Positions 14,292 to 24,274 are shown, numbered from the stretch's first letter. The stretch: DNA of 64,000 nt from Novosphingobium sp. Fuku2-ISO-50 (GCF_001519055.1 NZ_KQ954287.1:186001-250000), one strand, 5' to 3'. Translations and numbers: made by a program. Notes: a model not told the origin generated them from the letters alone.

Positions 14292-15866
14292 TTGGCCATT
14301 TCCGACCTTGTCCATATCCGCCGCCTGCTGGGCTGGGGCCGGATCCTCGCCCGCCATGGCGCGCTGCGCGGCATCGAGCGCGATCGCAACACGCCGGGGC
14401 CCGTGCGCCGCCTGTGCCGCATTGCGCGTTTCGGCACGATCCAGCCCGCGTTGCCCGATTATGCCGGGGCGTTTCGCGCAATTGGCCCGGCGGCGATCAA
14501 GCTGGGACAGACGCTCGCCACACGTCCGGACATCGTCGGCGAAGAGGCCGCGCGCAATCTGCTGACATTGCAGGATCAATTGCCGCCGGTCGATTTCGCC
14601 GCGATCCGGCATGAAATCGAATCGAGCTTTGAACGCCCGCTCGAAAGCCTGTTTGCGACATTCGATCCCGAGCCGGTCGGCGCTGCCTCGATCGCGCAAG
14701 TGCACCGCGCCACGACGATCGACGGGCGCGATGTCGCCGTCAAGATCCTGCGCCCCGGCGTGCGGGAGAAATTCGCCCGCGATATCGAGACTTACGAATG
14801 GGCTGCGGCCCATCTCGAAGCGCTCGACGGTGAAGCGCGGCGGCTGCGCCCGCGGCTGGTGATTGCCAATTTCCGCCGCTGGACACTGCGCGAGCTCGAT
14901 TTCCGGCGCGAGGCGGCCTCCGCTTCGGAACTGGCCGATGTCATGCACGCCTTTCCCGGCTATCGCGTGCCGGCGATCGATTGGGATCGTACCAATGGCC
15001 GGGTGATGACGCTCGACTGGATCGACGGCATCAAGATCAGCGATGTCGATCGGCTCGATGCCGCAGGCCATGACCGCAAGGATCTGGCGCAACGGCTGGT
15101 GCTTGCCTTTCTGACCCAGGCGATCAGCGGCGGCTATTTCCATGCCGACATGCATCAGGGCAACCTGTTCGTCACCGCCGACGGCACGATCGTCGCCATC
15201 GATTTCGGCATCATGGGGCGGATCGACCGCCGCGCACGGCAATGGCTGGCCGAAATCCTCTATGGCCTGACCACGGGCAACTACCGCCGCGTCGCCGAAA
15301 TCCATTTCGAGGCGCAATATGTGCCGAGCTATCACTCGGTCGACGAATTCGCGACCGCGCTGCGCGCCGTGGGCGAGCCGATGCGCGGGCGCCCGGTCAG
15401 CGAGCTCTCGGTCGGGCAAATGCTCGACGGCCTGTTTGCGATCACGCGCGATTTCGACATGGCGACACAGCCGCACTTGCTGCTCCTGCAAAAGACCATG
15501 GTCATGGTCGAAGGCATCGCCACCCAGCTCGACCCGCAGATCAACATGTGGGACACCGCCGCGCCGTTTGTGAAAAGCTGGATCCGCGACGAACTGGGGC
15601 CCGAGGCCGCGATTGCCGAACGCCTTCGCGACGATACCGCGACGCTGTTGCGCATACCCGACCTCATTCGCCGTATCGAGGACCGTTTCCCGGCCAAGGG
15701 CGGCGCGCCCGAAGCGCCGCCGCTGCCCGACATCGCGCTGATGTGGGACAGGCGCGCCGGGGGCCAGGGCCCCGGCTGGGTCAGCACGATCGCCACGCAT
15801 CTGGCTGCCGCCGGGATCGGCGCGGCGATCTTTGTCCTGGGTCTAGCCTCGGGCTGGTGGGGCTGA
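14292..15866 (+). CDS. ubiB: Ubiquinone biosynthesis regulatory protein kinase UbiB
   Basis: This 524-residue ABC1/UbiB atypical kinase-like membrane protein is needed for ubiquinone synthesis, probably through ATPase activity on the biosynthetic complex. It starts at TTG 14292, since no ATG fits near the expected N-terminus. The KxGQ motif (IKLGQTLATRPDIVGEE), the alanine-rich loop AASIAQVHRA that replaces the P-loop, and the catalytic FHADMHQGNLFV and AIDFGIMGR motifs are all visible. Two hydrophobic helices close the C-terminus (LAAAGIGAAIFVLGLASG). It is coupled to ubiE. Confidence 0.95.
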   Translation: MAISDLVHIRRLLGWGRILARHGALRGIERDRNTPGPVRRLCRIARFGTIQPALPDYAGAFRAIGPAAIKLGQTLATRPDIVGEEAARNLLTLQDQLPPVDFAAIRHEIESSFERPLESLFATFDPEPVGAASIAQVHRATTIDGRDVAVKILRPGVREKFARDIETYEWAAAHLEALDGEARRLRPRLVIANFRRWTLRELDFRREAASASELADVMHAFPGYRVPAIDWDRTNGRVMTLDWIDGIKISDVDRLDAAGHDRKDLAQRLVLAFLTQAISGGYFHADMHQGNLFVTADGTIVAIDFGIMGRIDRRARQWLAEILYGLTTGNYRRVAEIHFEAQYVPSYHSVDEFATALRAVGEPMRGRPVSELSVGQMLDGLFAITRDFDMATQPHLLLLQKTMVMVEGIATQLDPQINMWDTAAPFVKSWIRDELGPEAAIAERLRDDTATLLRIPDLIRRIEDRFPAKGGAPEAPPLPDIALMWDRRAGGQGPGWVSTIATHLAAAGIGAAIFVLGLASGWWG

Positions 15867-15867
15867 C

Positions 15868-17004
15868 GTGGCCGGCCTGCGCCTGCCAAAGCGGCATTTC
15901 AACGCGCTTGACCTGTCACGGCTGCTGGCAGCCTGCGCGGTGCTGTTCTGGCATTACCAGCATTTTTTCGTGCCGCCGGTGGATTTCGAATTCCATGTCC
16001 GCCGCTCGATCGCGCCGTTTTATCGCGAACTTGCCTGGGTCTATGACTATGGCCATGTCGCGGTGGAATATTTCTGGGCGGTGTCGGGATTCGTCTTTAC
16101 CCATGTCTATCTTGCCGACATGGGTGCGCGCGGACGGTTCTGGCTGGCGCGGCTGGCGCGGCTGTGGCCTTTGCACCTTTTGACCTTGATGGTCGTCGCG
16201 GTGCTGCAGGGGATCTATACCCACACCAACGGCACCGCGTTCATCTATCACCATCAGGATTTCAAGCATTTCCTGCTCAATCTGGGCATGGCGCATTACT
16301 GGGGTTTTCAGGACAACCAGTCGTACAACGGTCCGTCCTGGTCGCTGTCGACCGAAATCCTGGCCTATGCGGCATTCTGGGTCTTGCTGCCTGCGTTGCG
16401 CCGGATGCCGCTGGCGCTGGCTGCGCCGGTCGCATTGGCCATGTTTGCGCTGGTCTTCGACAACATCCTGCCGCCCGATGCCCCGCCGCAGGCGCTGGCG
16501 GCAAAGCTGGTCCCGGTAGTCAGCTGCATCGGCTATTTCTTTGCCGGCGCGGCGGTCTATGGCGCGGTGCTCAAAGGCTGGCTCGATGCGCCGCGACTGG
16601 TCGTGCTGGCGCCGGTGCTGGCGTTTGCGGGCTATGCGTTGTCGGGGATGAAAGTCCATGGCCACGATGCGGCAATCCTGGCGGGCACATTTGCCGTGCT
16701 GTTTGCCACGCTGGCGATCGACCTTGTCGACCGCAACGACGCGCTGCGGCTTGGCCGGAAACTGGGCGATGCCTCGTATGGCATCTATCTTTGGCATTTT
16801 CCGCTGCAACTGGCGCTGGTGCTGCTGGTCGACGCGACGCTTGGCACGCGCATGGTATTTCGCCAGCCGGTGTTCCTGCTGATCTTTGTCGGCGCCTCGC
16901 TGCTTGCCGGATTTGCCTCGCATCGCTGGATCGAGCGACCCGCGCAGCGCATGGTCTTGCGCCTTGCGGATCGCTTCAAGCCCGGTCGCCGCGCGACAGC
17001 CTGA
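15868..17004 (+). CDS. Acyltransferase family 3 (OafA/YrhL-like) membrane protein
   Basis: This 378-residue integral membrane protein with about ten hydrophobic helices starts at GTG 15868, directly after the ubiB stop, so it may be read through from the quinone operon. The N-terminal FNALDLSRLLAACAVLFWHYQHFF has the R and H arrangement of acyltransferase 3 proteins, which O-acetylate sugars of LPS, peptidoglycan or exopolysaccharide. SYNGPSWSLSTEILAYAAFW and SYGIYLWHFPLQLAL are further family motifs. The substrate cannot be told from sequence. There are no polysaccharide genes nearby. Confidence 0.88.
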   Translation: MAGLRLPKRHFNALDLSRLLAACAVLFWHYQHFFVPPVDFEFHVRRSIAPFYRELAWVYDYGHVAVEYFWAVSGFVFTHVYLADMGARGRFWLARLARLWPLHLLTLMVVAVLQGIYTHTNGTAFIYHHQDFKHFLLNLGMAHYWGFQDNQSYNGPSWSLSTEILAYAAFWVLLPALRRMPLALAAPVALAMFALVFDNILPPDAPPQALAAKLVPVVSCIGYFFAGAAVYGAVLKGWLDAPRLVVLAPVLAFAGYALSGMKVHGHDAAILAGTFAVLFATLAIDLVDRNDALRLGRKLGDASYGIYLWHFPLQLALVLLVDATLGTRMVFRQPVFLLIFVGASLLAGFASHRWIERPAQRMVLRLADRFKPGRRATA

Positions 17005-17007
17005 CTT

Positions 17008-17412
17008 TCAGGTCGTCAGGTCGGCGATGCGGTGGTGCGGCAAAAAGCGCCAACCGGCGAGCAGCAGCAGCACTTCGATCGCTTCGACCGCCATCGGCGC
17101 CGGCCAGCCGGGATAAGGCCCGGTCAGCACGAGATCGAGCGCGCGCCCCAGAAACGACACCGCAAACAGCAGCATCGGTACGAGCAAGAGATCGGCATTG
17201 CGGCGCCAGGCGCCCCACAACATGGCAAACCCGGCCACACCGAAAAACGCGGTGAAATCCGCACGGATGGTCGAGATTCCCGCGCTCGCCACCGGAACGA
17301 CGCCCAGCCCTTGCGCCACTTCGAGCGGAGTAAACAGAAACGAGGCGGCCATGAGCAGATCGAACAGGCCGATCAGGAATATGAGAGCGGTGAGGGCAAG
17401 GCGCATCGGCAT
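17008..17412 (-). CDS. Small four-helix membrane protein, DUF4345-like
   Basis: The protein has 134 residues from ATG 17412. A much longer antisense frame continues upstream over coaBC but is a shadow. Four hydrophobic segments can be drawn (about 4-26, 52-68, 74-90, 106-122), with the GRALDL segment before the last helix. This pattern and length match the DUF4345 family of unknown function as I recall it. The gene is convergent with the acyltransferase and divergent from coaBC. Confidence 0.7.
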   Translation of the reverse strand: MPMRLALTALIFLIGLFDLLMAASFLFTPLEVAQGLGVVPVASAGISTIRADFTAFFGVAGFAMLWGAWRRNADLLLVPMLLFAVSFLGRALDLVLTGPYPGWPAPMAVEAIEVLLLLAGWRFLPHHRIADLTT

Positions 17413-17499
17413 GGTTTCCAATTCGGTTGCGGGCAATTCGGTTGCCGGTCGGTTGCCAAAATGATTGCGCCTGCCGCCGCGCCAATGCAAGAAGCAGCC

Positions 17500-18693
17500 A
17501 TGCTGCATTTTCCCCGGCGCATCCTGCTTGTCATCGGCGGCGGCATTGCCGCCTACAAAGCCGCCGAACTCGTGCGCCTGATCCGCCGCGAAGGCGCCGA
17601 CGTGACGTGCGTGCTGACCGAGGCGGGAACGCGCTTCGTCACCCCGCTGACGCTCGCGGCGCTGAGCGAAAACCCGGTCCACACCACGCTGTGGGATCTC
17701 AAAAACGAAGTCGAAATGGGGCATATCCGCCTTTCGCGTGAGGCGGATCTGGTGGTGGTCTGCCCGGCGACGGCCGATCTGATGGCGCGGATGGCGGCGG
17801 GCATGGCCGATGATCTGGCCACCACGCTGCTGCTCGCCACCGACAAGCCGGTCATGGCCGCGCCCGCGATGAACGTGCGGATGTGGCAACACGAAGCGAC
17901 GATCGCGAATGTCGCGGCGCTGCGCGCGCGCGGCGTCACGGTGATGGAACCCGACGAAGGCGCCATGGCCTGCGGCGAATTCGGCCCCGGTCGCCTGCCC
18001 GAACCCGAAGCGATCATGGCCGCGATTCGGGCACGATTTGGCGCGGCGCGCGCCCTGGCGGGCAAACATGTCCTGATCACCGCCGGGCCGACTCACGAAC
18101 CGATCGACCCGGTGCGCTATATCGCCAACCGGTCGAGCGGGAAGCAGGGCTTTGCCCTGGCCGCCGCAGCCGCCGAGGCGGGGGCGCAAGTCACGCTGAT
18201 CGCGGGGCCGGTCGCTCTGCCGACGCCGCCGGGGGTATGCCGTGTCGATGTCGAAACCGCGCGCGAAATGGCCGAAGCGGTCGATGCCGCCCTGCCCTGC
18301 GATGTCGCGATCATGGTCGCGGCCGTGGCCGACTGGCGTGTCGCCGACGCGGCCGGGCAAAAGCGAAAAAAGGACGGAACGGGCCGCATCGCGCCGCTCG
18401 AACTCGTCGAAAACCCCGATATTCTCGCCGGGCTCGGGCATGCCGTGCTGAAACCGCGCCTGCTGATCGGCTTTGCCGCCGAGACCGAGCACGTCATCGC
18501 CCATGCCGAGGCAAAACTGGCGCGCAAGGGCGCCGACTGGATCATTGCCAACGACGTGTCGGGCGATGTCATGGGCGGCGCGGACAACACGGTCCACATC
18601 GTCACCGCCGCCGGGGTGGACAGTCTGCCGCGCATGCCAAAAGCCGAAGTGGCGCGCGCAATCATTGCAAAGGTGGCCGATGCACTCTCCTGA
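17500..18693 (+). CDS. coaBC: Bifunctional phosphopantothenoylcysteine decarboxylase/synthase
   Basis: This 397-residue protein catalyses two consecutive steps of coenzyme A synthesis: cysteine ligation to phosphopantothenate (C-terminal CoaB) and decarboxylation (N-terminal flavin-dependent CoaC). I chose ATG 17500, after a weak AAGAAG. ATGs at 17485 and 17461 are possible. The CoaC half has [14 protein letters not shown], the active-site [11 protein letters not shown], and APAMNVRMW. The CoaB half has [24 protein letters not shown]. The last 14 bases overlap the dut start, so the two genes are translationally linked. Confidence 0.95.
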   Translation: MLHFPRRILLVIGGGIAAYKAAELVRLIRREGADVTCVLTEAGTRFVTPLTLAALSENPVHTTLWDLKNEVEMGHIRLSREADLVVVCPATADLMARMAAGMADDLATTLLLATDKPVMAAPAMNVRMWQHEATIANVAALRARGVTVMEPDEGAMACGEFGPGRLPEPEAIMAAIRARFGAARALAGKHVLITAGPTHEPIDPVRYIANRSSGKQGFALAAAAAEAGAQVTLIAGPVALPTPPGVCRVDVETAREMAEAVDAALPCDVAIMVAAVADWRVADAAGQKRKKDGTGRIAPLELVENPDILAGLGHAVLKPRLLIGFAAETEHVIAHAEAKLARKGADWIIANDVSGDVMGGADNTVHIVTAAGVDSLPRMPKAEVARAIIAKVADALS

Positions 18694-19165
18694 TCCGATT
18701 CCCGTTCTTGTCCGCCGCCTGCCCGGCAACGACGACTTGCCGCTGCCCGGCTATGCCACCGATGGCGCCGCCGGAATGGACGTGGTCGCCGCCGAAGACG
18801 TGGCGATTGCGCCGGGTGCGCGCCAGGCCGTGGCTACAGGGCTTGCCGTGGCGATCCCGGCGGGGTTTGAAATCCAGGTCCGCCCAAGGTCGGGCCTTGC
18901 GCTGAAGCACGGCGTCACCGTGCCCAACACGCCGGGCACGATCGACAGCGATTATCGCGGCGAGCTGAAAGTCATCCTGATCAACCATGGCGACACGACG
19001 TTTGTCGTGCAGCGCGGCGACCGCATAGCGCAATTGGTGCTGGCCCCGGTCACCCGCGCCACATGGCTCGAAGTCGAACAGCTCGACGAAACCGCGCGCG
19101 GCGAAGGCGGCTTTGGCTCGACCGGTGTCGCTTCGGGCGAAAATCTCTCCGCGCTGCCGGGTTAA
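18680..19165 (+). CDS. dut: dUTP diphosphatase
   Basis: This 161-residue trimeric dUTPase hydrolyses dUTP to dUMP and keeps uracil out of DNA. The start at 18680 is inside the coaBC end. Conserved motifs are present in order: [13 protein letters not shown] (motif 1), [12 protein letters not shown] (motif 2), [18 protein letters not shown] (motif 3), [10 protein letters not shown] (motif 4), and the glycine-rich C-terminal arm [10 protein letters not shown] (motif 5) that closes over the active site. The length is normal. A short GC-rich hairpin follows the stop, but without a T run it is not a clear terminator. Confidence 0.96.
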   Translation: MHSPDPIPVLVRRLPGNDDLPLPGYATDGAAGMDVVAAEDVAIAPGARQAVATGLAVAIPAGFEIQVRPRSGLALKHGVTVPNTPGTIDSDYRGELKVILINHGDTTFVVQRGDRIAQLVLAPVTRATWLEVEQLDETARGEGGFGSTGVASGENLSALPG

Positions 19166-19209
19166 GCGCCTCCTCCTCCCCGACTCGAGGAGGAGGAATG
19201 CGCCCCGAC

Positions 19210-19878
19210 TTACTTCTTCTTTTCGGGCGGGATCGAGATGCGCACGGTTTCTCCGGGTTTGCCGGGGAAGCCGGTAAACAGCGCATCGACCAGATTGGGC
19301 ACGAGATAGGGCAGGCGGTTCGAGGTCGAGACGGCCTCCGCCTTGCCTTCGAACAGCCGCTGACCGTCGCTGCGGCGCTTGATCCGCACTTCGATACCGC
19401 TGGTATAGACCGTCGTCACGCTGACGTCGTTGAACCAGGGGTCATAGAGGCCATAGCCCCAGAAGTGACGTGAGCCATAGAACCCGCCGCGCCCATAGCC
19501 ATAGCCGTGCCAGGGGCCCCAGAACGGGTCCGGACCATACATGCTGAGTTTGTCGCGGCCCTTGTCGACGCCATAATCGAATTCGACGACAAGGTCCGAC
19601 GTCGCCGGATCGCCCGCGATATAGCCCAGTTTGTGCAGTTGTTCGCCGACCAGCCCGGCGTATTGCGCGAATTCCAGCCCGCCCGCATTGCGCGGATCTT
19701 CGGCAACCACGGCAAACGTCTGACCGGCAGGCGCGGGCAGTTCATGCTGAAACCGCGAGACATTGGCATTGAACGGTTCGGCACAGCCCGACAGGCCGCC
19801 GGTCAATGTGGCGGCCAGAACCATCGGCAGGGCGATTGCCGCGATCCGGCGAAACGGAAACGTCTTGGGTATCGGCAT
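19210..19878 (-). CDS. DUF4136 domain lipoprotein
   Basis: This 222-residue protein is probably anchored in the outer membrane. The start at 19878 follows AGGAG on this strand. A signal peptide with lipobox LSGC at about residues 29-32 is clear. The remainder matches the DUF4136 family: FAVVAEDPRNAGGLEFAQYA, then SDLVVEFDYGVDKG, a Gly/Tyr/Trp-rich loop (PFWGPWHGYGYGRGGFYG), and the end segment ALFTGFPGKPGETVRISIP. Function is unknown for the family. The gene is convergent with dut and stands alone. Confidence 0.85.
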   Translation of the reverse strand: MPIPKTFPFRRIAAIALPMVLAATLTGGLSGCAEPFNANVSRFQHELPAPAGQTFAVVAEDPRNAGGLEFAQYAGLVGEQLHKLGYIAGDPATSDLVVEFDYGVDKGRDKLSMYGPDPFWGPWHGYGYGRGGFYGSRHFWGYGLYDPWFNDVSVTTVYTSGIEVRIKRRSDGQRLFEGKAEAVSTSNRLPYLVPNLVDALFTGFPGKPGETVRISIPPEKKK

Positions 19879-20078
19879 TTCATCCAACTCCTGATCGACC
19901 CGGCTTCCCCTGCCGAACCGGGATCTCATGCGAACCTGCGGGCTGACGGTATAAATATGCCCCAGGCCTGACATCGGCAAAGGTTGAACGCGGCAGACCG
20001 CCCCAACCCTTCGCGAAGTCCGTAGCAGGAGATTTGCCCCAGCTTATGCAGCTTGACCAGCCCCCATGATCGTACGGC

Positions 20079-21095
20079 TCACCTGACCAGCCCAAGCGCG
20101 GCATAAGCCGCATCGAGCGTCGGCTGCGCGAGTGTGCGCGCCTTTTGCGCGCCTGTGGCCAGGATCGCGTCGAGCGTGGTGTGATCCTCGCGCAGATCGC
20201 GATAGCGCGCGGCGATCGGCGCCAACCGTTCGACCAGCAATTCGCCCAGCGCGGGTTTGAACGCGCCAAATCCCTGCCCGCCGAATTCGGCGAGAATCGA
20301 ATCGACATCGCGGCCCGACATCACCGCATAGATCCCGACCAGATTGCGCGCCTCGGCCCGGCCTTCGAGCCCGGCGGCTTCGCTCGGCAAAGGCTCGGGA
20401 TCGGTCCGCGCCTTTTTCACTTTCTGCATGATCGTGTCGGCATCGTCGGTCAGATTGATGCGGCTCTGATCCGAGGGATCGGACTTGCTCATCTTGGCAT
20501 TGCCGTCGCGCAGGCTCATGATTCGCGCGGCCTGCGGAGGGATGATCGGATCGGGCAGCGTGAACACCGGCGCGGCTTCGCTGGCGAAATCGTTGTTGAA
20601 CTTCTGCGCGACATCGCGCGCGAGTTCGAGATGCTGTTTCTGGTCCTCGCCGACCGGGACATGCGTCGCCTGATACAGCAGGACGTCGGCGGCCTGAAGC
20701 ACAGGATAGGTAAACAGCGCGACCGAGGCGCCTTCGCGGTTCTTGCCCGCCTTGTCCTTCCATTGCGTCATGCGGTTCAACCAGCCCATCCGCGCCGTGC
20801 CGTTGAGCAGCCATTGCAGCTCCACATGAGCGGGGACTTGCGCCTGATTGAACAGGACCGAACGATCGGGATCGATCCCGCAGGCAACCAGCGCGGCGAC
20901 CATTTCGCGCGTGTTGGCTGCCAGATCGGCCGGCACATGCGGCATCGAAATGGCATGCAGGTCGGCCAGGAAATACAGGCAGGTCGCGCCCTTGGCAGTC
21001 CATTCGTCCTGCATCGCCACCCAGTTGCGAATCGCCCCGAGATAGTTGCCGAGGTGAAGATTGCCGGTAGGCTGAATGCCGGAAACGATACGCAT
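20079..21095 (-). CDS. trpS: Tryptophanyl-tRNA synthetase
   Basis: This 338-residue class I aminoacyl-tRNA synthetase charges tRNA-Trp. It begins MRIVSGIQPTGNLHLGNYLGAI with the HIGH-like motif HLGN at residues 14-17. The KMSKS loop (NAKMSKSDPSDQS) is present near residue 200. The segment GTARMGWLNRMTQWKDKAGKN and the FTYPVLQAADVLLYQ segment are standard for bacterial TrpRS. It is downstream of murJ on the same strand with a 12-base gap, so the two are probably co-transcribed. Confidence 0.96.
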   Translation of the reverse strand: MRIVSGIQPTGNLHLGNYLGAIRNWVAMQDEWTAKGATCLYFLADLHAISMPHVPADLAANTREMVAALVACGIDPDRSVLFNQAQVPAHVELQWLLNGTARMGWLNRMTQWKDKAGKNREGASVALFTYPVLQAADVLLYQATHVPVGEDQKQHLELARDVAQKFNNDFASEAAPVFTLPDPIIPPQAARIMSLRDGNAKMSKSDPSDQSRINLTDDADTIMQKVKKARTDPEPLPSEAAGLEGRAEARNLVGIYAVMSGRDVDSILAEFGGQGFGAFKPALGELLVERLAPIAARYRDLREDHTTLDAILATGAQKARTLAQPTLDAAYAALGLVR

Positions 21096-21107
21096 TGACG
21101 TCAGACC

Positions 21108-22685
21108 TTATGACTTTGAAGGGCGGCGGCGCCGCAAGAGCAGGGCGAGGTCATCGCGGGAAAAAGCCCCCATGACGACTGTGGCGAGGCCATAGACCAC
21201 CATGCCCGCGCAAACCAGCGTCGCCAGCGCGCCAAAACGCATCAGCCAGGATCCATGGACATAGGGCATGATCAGCATCTGCCCGCGCCACAGCACCGCC
21301 CCCATGGCCAGCGCCGCCAGCAGCAGGCGCGGCGCGCGGCGTCGCAAGCGGCGATCGGCGATGAAATGCCCGCGCCGCACCAGCCGGTGATAGAGCATCC
21401 AGACGTTGACCGTCGACGCGATCGCGGTCGCCAGCGGCGGGCCGATATGTTTGAGCGGCACGATCAGCACCAGATTGCCCACCAGATTGATCACGATCGA
21501 GATCATCGCAAAGCGCACCGGCGTCTTCGTATCCTGCCGCGCATAGAACCCCGGCGTGAGTACCTTGACGAGGATATAGCTGGGCAGCCCGATCGAAAAC
21601 GCAGCCAGGGCCTGCGCGGTAAAATGCGTATTTTCCGGCGTATAGCGGCCATAGCCGAACAGCGCCGCCGCGATCGGCTCGCCACAGACCACCAGCGCCA
21701 CCGTCGCCGGCAAAGTCAGCAACAGCGCCAGCTCCATCCCGCGATTTTGCGTATCAAGCGCGGCCAGATCCTCGCCCGCGCCCAACTGGCGCGCAATCGT
21801 GGGCAGCAGCACGGTGCCGAGCCCGATCCCGATCAGCCCCAGCGGCAACTGGTTCAGCCGGTCGGCCATGTAGATATACGTGACCGAGCCGTGATCGAGC
21901 AACGACGAGGCAAGCAGGGTCGAGATCGTCAGATTGATCTGCGCCGCGCCCGCGCCTGCGGCCGCCGGCAGGATCAGGATCATCAGCCGTTTGACATCGG
22001 GATTGAGCCGGGGCAGCCGCAGCCGCAAGCTGACCCCGTTCATGCGGCAGGCCCAGCCCAGCCAGACCAGTTGCAACGCGCCCGAAACCGACACCGCAAT
22101 CGACTGGTTGCGCGCGGTGATCATCGGATCGTGGCTGTGAAACAGCATGATCGCCGCAATCATGGTCAGATTGAGCAGGATCGGCGCCGCCGCGTTGACC
22201 CAGAATTTGTGCAGCGAATTCAGGATGCCGCCAAACAGCGACACGAGGCTGATCAGCATCAGATAGGGGATGGTCCAGCGCGAGCAATTGACCGCAAAGG
22301 CAAATTCGCTCTCGCTCACACCATGAAACTTGCCCGACAGGAGCAAGGTCACCGGCCAGGCAAAGACTTCGAGCAGCACGGTCATCATCAGCAGCGTCGG
22401 CAGGAGCACCGCCAGCGCCTGTTCGGCAAAGACCAGACCATCGTCCAGCCCGCGCCCTTCGGGATCGGCCACTTTCTGATTGAACATCGGGATGAACGCC
22501 GAGGCAAAGGCCCCTTCGGCGAACAACGCACGAAACATGTTGGGCAAACGGAACGCGACCAGAAACGCGTCCGAGGCAAAGCTCGCCCCGACATAGCGCG
22601 CAAACAGGCTGTCGCGCACCAGTCCCAGCACGCGGCTGATCAGCGTCAGTCCGCCGATCGTTCCGGTGGCCTTAAGCAGATTCAT
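21108..22685 (-). CDS. murJ: Lipid II flippase MurJ
   Basis: This 525-residue polytopic membrane protein has about 14 hydrophobic helices. It flips lipid II to the periplasmic side for peptidoglycan synthesis. It begins MNLLKATGTIGGLTLISRVLG, and the first part contains SDAFLVAFRLPNMFRALFAEGAFASAFIP, the MviN/MurJ signature with the functional arginine. Length and helix spacing are normal. It stands between secB and trpS, all on the minus strand. Confidence 0.95.
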   Translation of the reverse strand: MNLLKATGTIGGLTLISRVLGLVRDSLFARYVGASFASDAFLVAFRLPNMFRALFAEGAFASAFIPMFNQKVADPEGRGLDDGLVFAEQALAVLLPTLLMMTVLLEVFAWPVTLLLSGKFHGVSESEFAFAVNCSRWTIPYLMLISLVSLFGGILNSLHKFWVNAAAPILLNLTMIAAIMLFHSHDPMITARNQSIAVSVSGALQLVWLGWACRMNGVSLRLRLPRLNPDVKRLMILILPAAAGAGAAQINLTISTLLASSLLDHGSVTYIYMADRLNQLPLGLIGIGLGTVLLPTIARQLGAGEDLAALDTQNRGMELALLLTLPATVALVVCGEPIAAALFGYGRYTPENTHFTAQALAAFSIGLPSYILVKVLTPGFYARQDTKTPVRFAMISIVINLVGNLVLIVPLKHIGPPLATAIASTVNVWMLYHRLVRRGHFIADRRLRRRAPRLLLAALAMGAVLWRGQMLIMPYVHGSWLMRFGALATLVCAGMVVYGLATVVMGAFSRDDLALLLRRRRPSKS

Positions 22686-22751
22686 GGTCGGGCATGGCTG
22701 GCAGAGGAGCGGGGGGGCGGCGGTCCGAGGCTCTGCCGCCCCCCGGCACGA

Positions 22752-23276
22752 TCAGGCTTCGCCCATCGGGTTGGCAACGGCGGCTTCGGCCTGCTGTTGC
22801 AACTGCGCGAAATAGAGCCCGTTGAAATCGATCGGCTCGAGCATCAGCGGGGCAAACCCGGCATCGCGCACCGCATCGGCAATGACGCGGCGGGCAAACG
22901 GGAACAGCATGCGCGGCGCTTCGGCAAACAGGAACGGATGCGCCTGATCATCGGGGATATTGCGCATCGCGACCAGGCCGCCAAACGCCAGTTCGACGAT
23001 ATAGGCGGTGCCCTGCGAGGTCTTGGAGACGGCCTTGATCTTGAGTTCAACCTCATGCACGTCGGGCCCCAGAGTGCGCGCGGCGATGTTGAAATCGATC
23101 TGCATTTCCGGGGTTTCGGCCCACTGGAAGCTATCGGGCGCGTTGGGATTTTCGACCGAGAGGTCTTTCACATATTGCGAGATGAACCCGATCGCCGGGC
23201 TGGTGTCTTCGCCGTTGGCAAGCGGCGCGCCCTGATCAAGGTTGAGATTGCTGATGATGTTGCCTTCGTCGGCCAT
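22752..23276 (-). CDS. secB: Protein-export chaperone SecB
   Basis: This 174-residue cytosolic chaperone keeps preproteins unfolded and delivers them to SecA. I chose the start at 23276 (MADEGNIISNLNLDQG). An upstream ATG at 23291 adds five residues, and neither has a strong ribosome site. The family signatures QYVKDLSVENPNAP, FNIAARTLG, YIVELAFGGL and LFPFARRVIADAVRDAGF appear in order. The acidic start and glutamine-rich C-terminus are usual. It is divergent from the Tim44-like gene, as in many alphaproteobacteria. Confidence 0.95.
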   Translation of the reverse strand: MADEGNIISNLNLDQGAPLANGEDTSPAIGFISQYVKDLSVENPNAPDSFQWAETPEMQIDFNIAARTLGPDVHEVELKIKAVSKTSQGTAYIVELAFGGLVAMRNIPDDQAHPFLFAEAPRMLFPFARRVIADAVRDAGFAPLMLEPIDFNGLYFAQLQQQAEAAVANPMGEA

Positions 23277-23488
23277 GGATCGTGCTTTCATGGTATCTGG
23301 CGTGAATTTCGCGTCGGGATGGGCCGCATGCGCCTCGCCCCGCCCTGACCGGCGCGCCTAGCACCTGCATCGGCCATCGGCAACCGCCGCCAGACGTGTT
23401 GGCCGATCCCGCAAACAGGACTTTTGGGGTGGGCTGCGCGCTTTTTTGCCACGGAAACGCAACAAAGGCTCGTCCATCGGTTGTTCAT

Positions 23489-23517
23489 TTGTAAATCGTA
23501 TCTATCTCGGGCATTAT
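23489..23517 (+). promoter_or_regulatory. Candidate promoter for the Tim44-like/mltA/smr operon
   Basis: TTGTAA (23489-23494) and CATTAT (23512-23517) are separated by 17 bases, in the otherwise gene-free stretch 23277-23593 between divergent secB and the Tim44-like gene. The leader would be about 70 bases. Confidence 0.4.
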
Positions 23518-23593
23518 AAGTGTCGGTTGTTTCGACAGGGGTGCGATTCTTGGCTCCTGTCGCCGCCCGGACACCCAAGCGGGAATTTGGCGC

Positions 23594-24271
23594 GTGATTG
23601 TTGAAATTGTCATCGTGGCGATGATCGCCGTATTTCTGGGCCTGCGGCTTTACGCCGTGCTCGGTCGTCGCCTGGAAGAAAGCGACGAGCCGCTGCGCCG
23701 TCGGCTCGAACAGGCCGATCCGCAGGCGACGCCGCGCGCGATGCCGTCAAAGCTGGCGGACAAGACCACGATCGCGCCCCGCTCGGCGGGAATCGCTGTC
23801 GAGCCGACCTGCTTCGACGCCAATGCCGAAGCAGGCATTCGCGCGATCATCGCGGCCGATCGCCGGTTTGACGTCACGATGTTCCTGGCCGGAGCCAAAG
23901 CCGCCTATGGCATGGTGCTCGAAACGTTCTGGCGCGGCGACAAGGACGCGCTGGCGCAATTGTGCGAACACGCCGTCTATGACAGCTTTGCCGCCGCAAT
24001 CGACGCCCGCAATGCAGCTGGCGAAACGGTCGACGCGCGCCTTATCCGCATCAACGATGCCCGCATCGTCTCGGCCGATTATTCCGCGCCGGTCGCGCGT
24101 ATCGCGGTGCGCTTCGTCGCCGACATTGCCTCGGTCACGCGCAATGGCGAAGGCGCAGTCATCGCCGGATCGCTCGACGACGCGATCGAAAGCCGCGATT
24201 TGTGGACGTTTACCCGCGACCTGACCTCGCGCGACCCCGACTGGCAGCTCGACGAAGCCGACCAGGGCTGA
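23594..24271 (+). CDS. Tim44/TimA-like domain protein
   Basis: This 225-residue protein starts at GTG 23594. It has an N-terminal membrane anchor (IVEIVIVAMIAVFLGLRLYAVLG) and then a disordered linker. From about residue 80 there is a Tim44-like domain (FDVTMFLAGAKAAYGMVLETFWRGDKDALAQL, ending with FTRDLTSRDPDWQLDEAD). The C-terminal WTFTRD...DPDWQL pattern is characteristic. In mitochondria Tim44 tethers the import motor. The bacterial proteins are membrane proteins of unclear function. It heads an operon with mltA and smr and lies opposite secB, a conserved neighbourhood. Confidence 0.88.
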   Translation: MIVEIVIVAMIAVFLGLRLYAVLGRRLEESDEPLRRRLEQADPQATPRAMPSKLADKTTIAPRSAGIAVEPTCFDANAEAGIRAIIAADRRFDVTMFLAGAKAAYGMVLETFWRGDKDALAQLCEHAVYDSFAAAIDARNAAGETVDARLIRINDARIVSADYSAPVARIAVRFVADIASVTRNGEGAVIAGSLDDAIESRDLWTFTRDLTSRDPDWQLDEADQG

Positions 24272-24274
24272 TCC

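Noticed and set aside
14211..15800. 529-residue minus-strand frame over ubiB
   Set aside because: It mirrors the whole ubiB gene. Composition is typical for antisense frames, no start signal.
19167..19200. Hairpin of CCTCCTCC and GGAGGAGG after dut
   Set aside because: Not followed by a T run on either strand, so not called as a terminator.
21255..23348. 697-residue plus-strand frame over murJ and secB
   Set aside because: Long only because of GC bias. Its product is a low-complexity Arg/Gln/His string.
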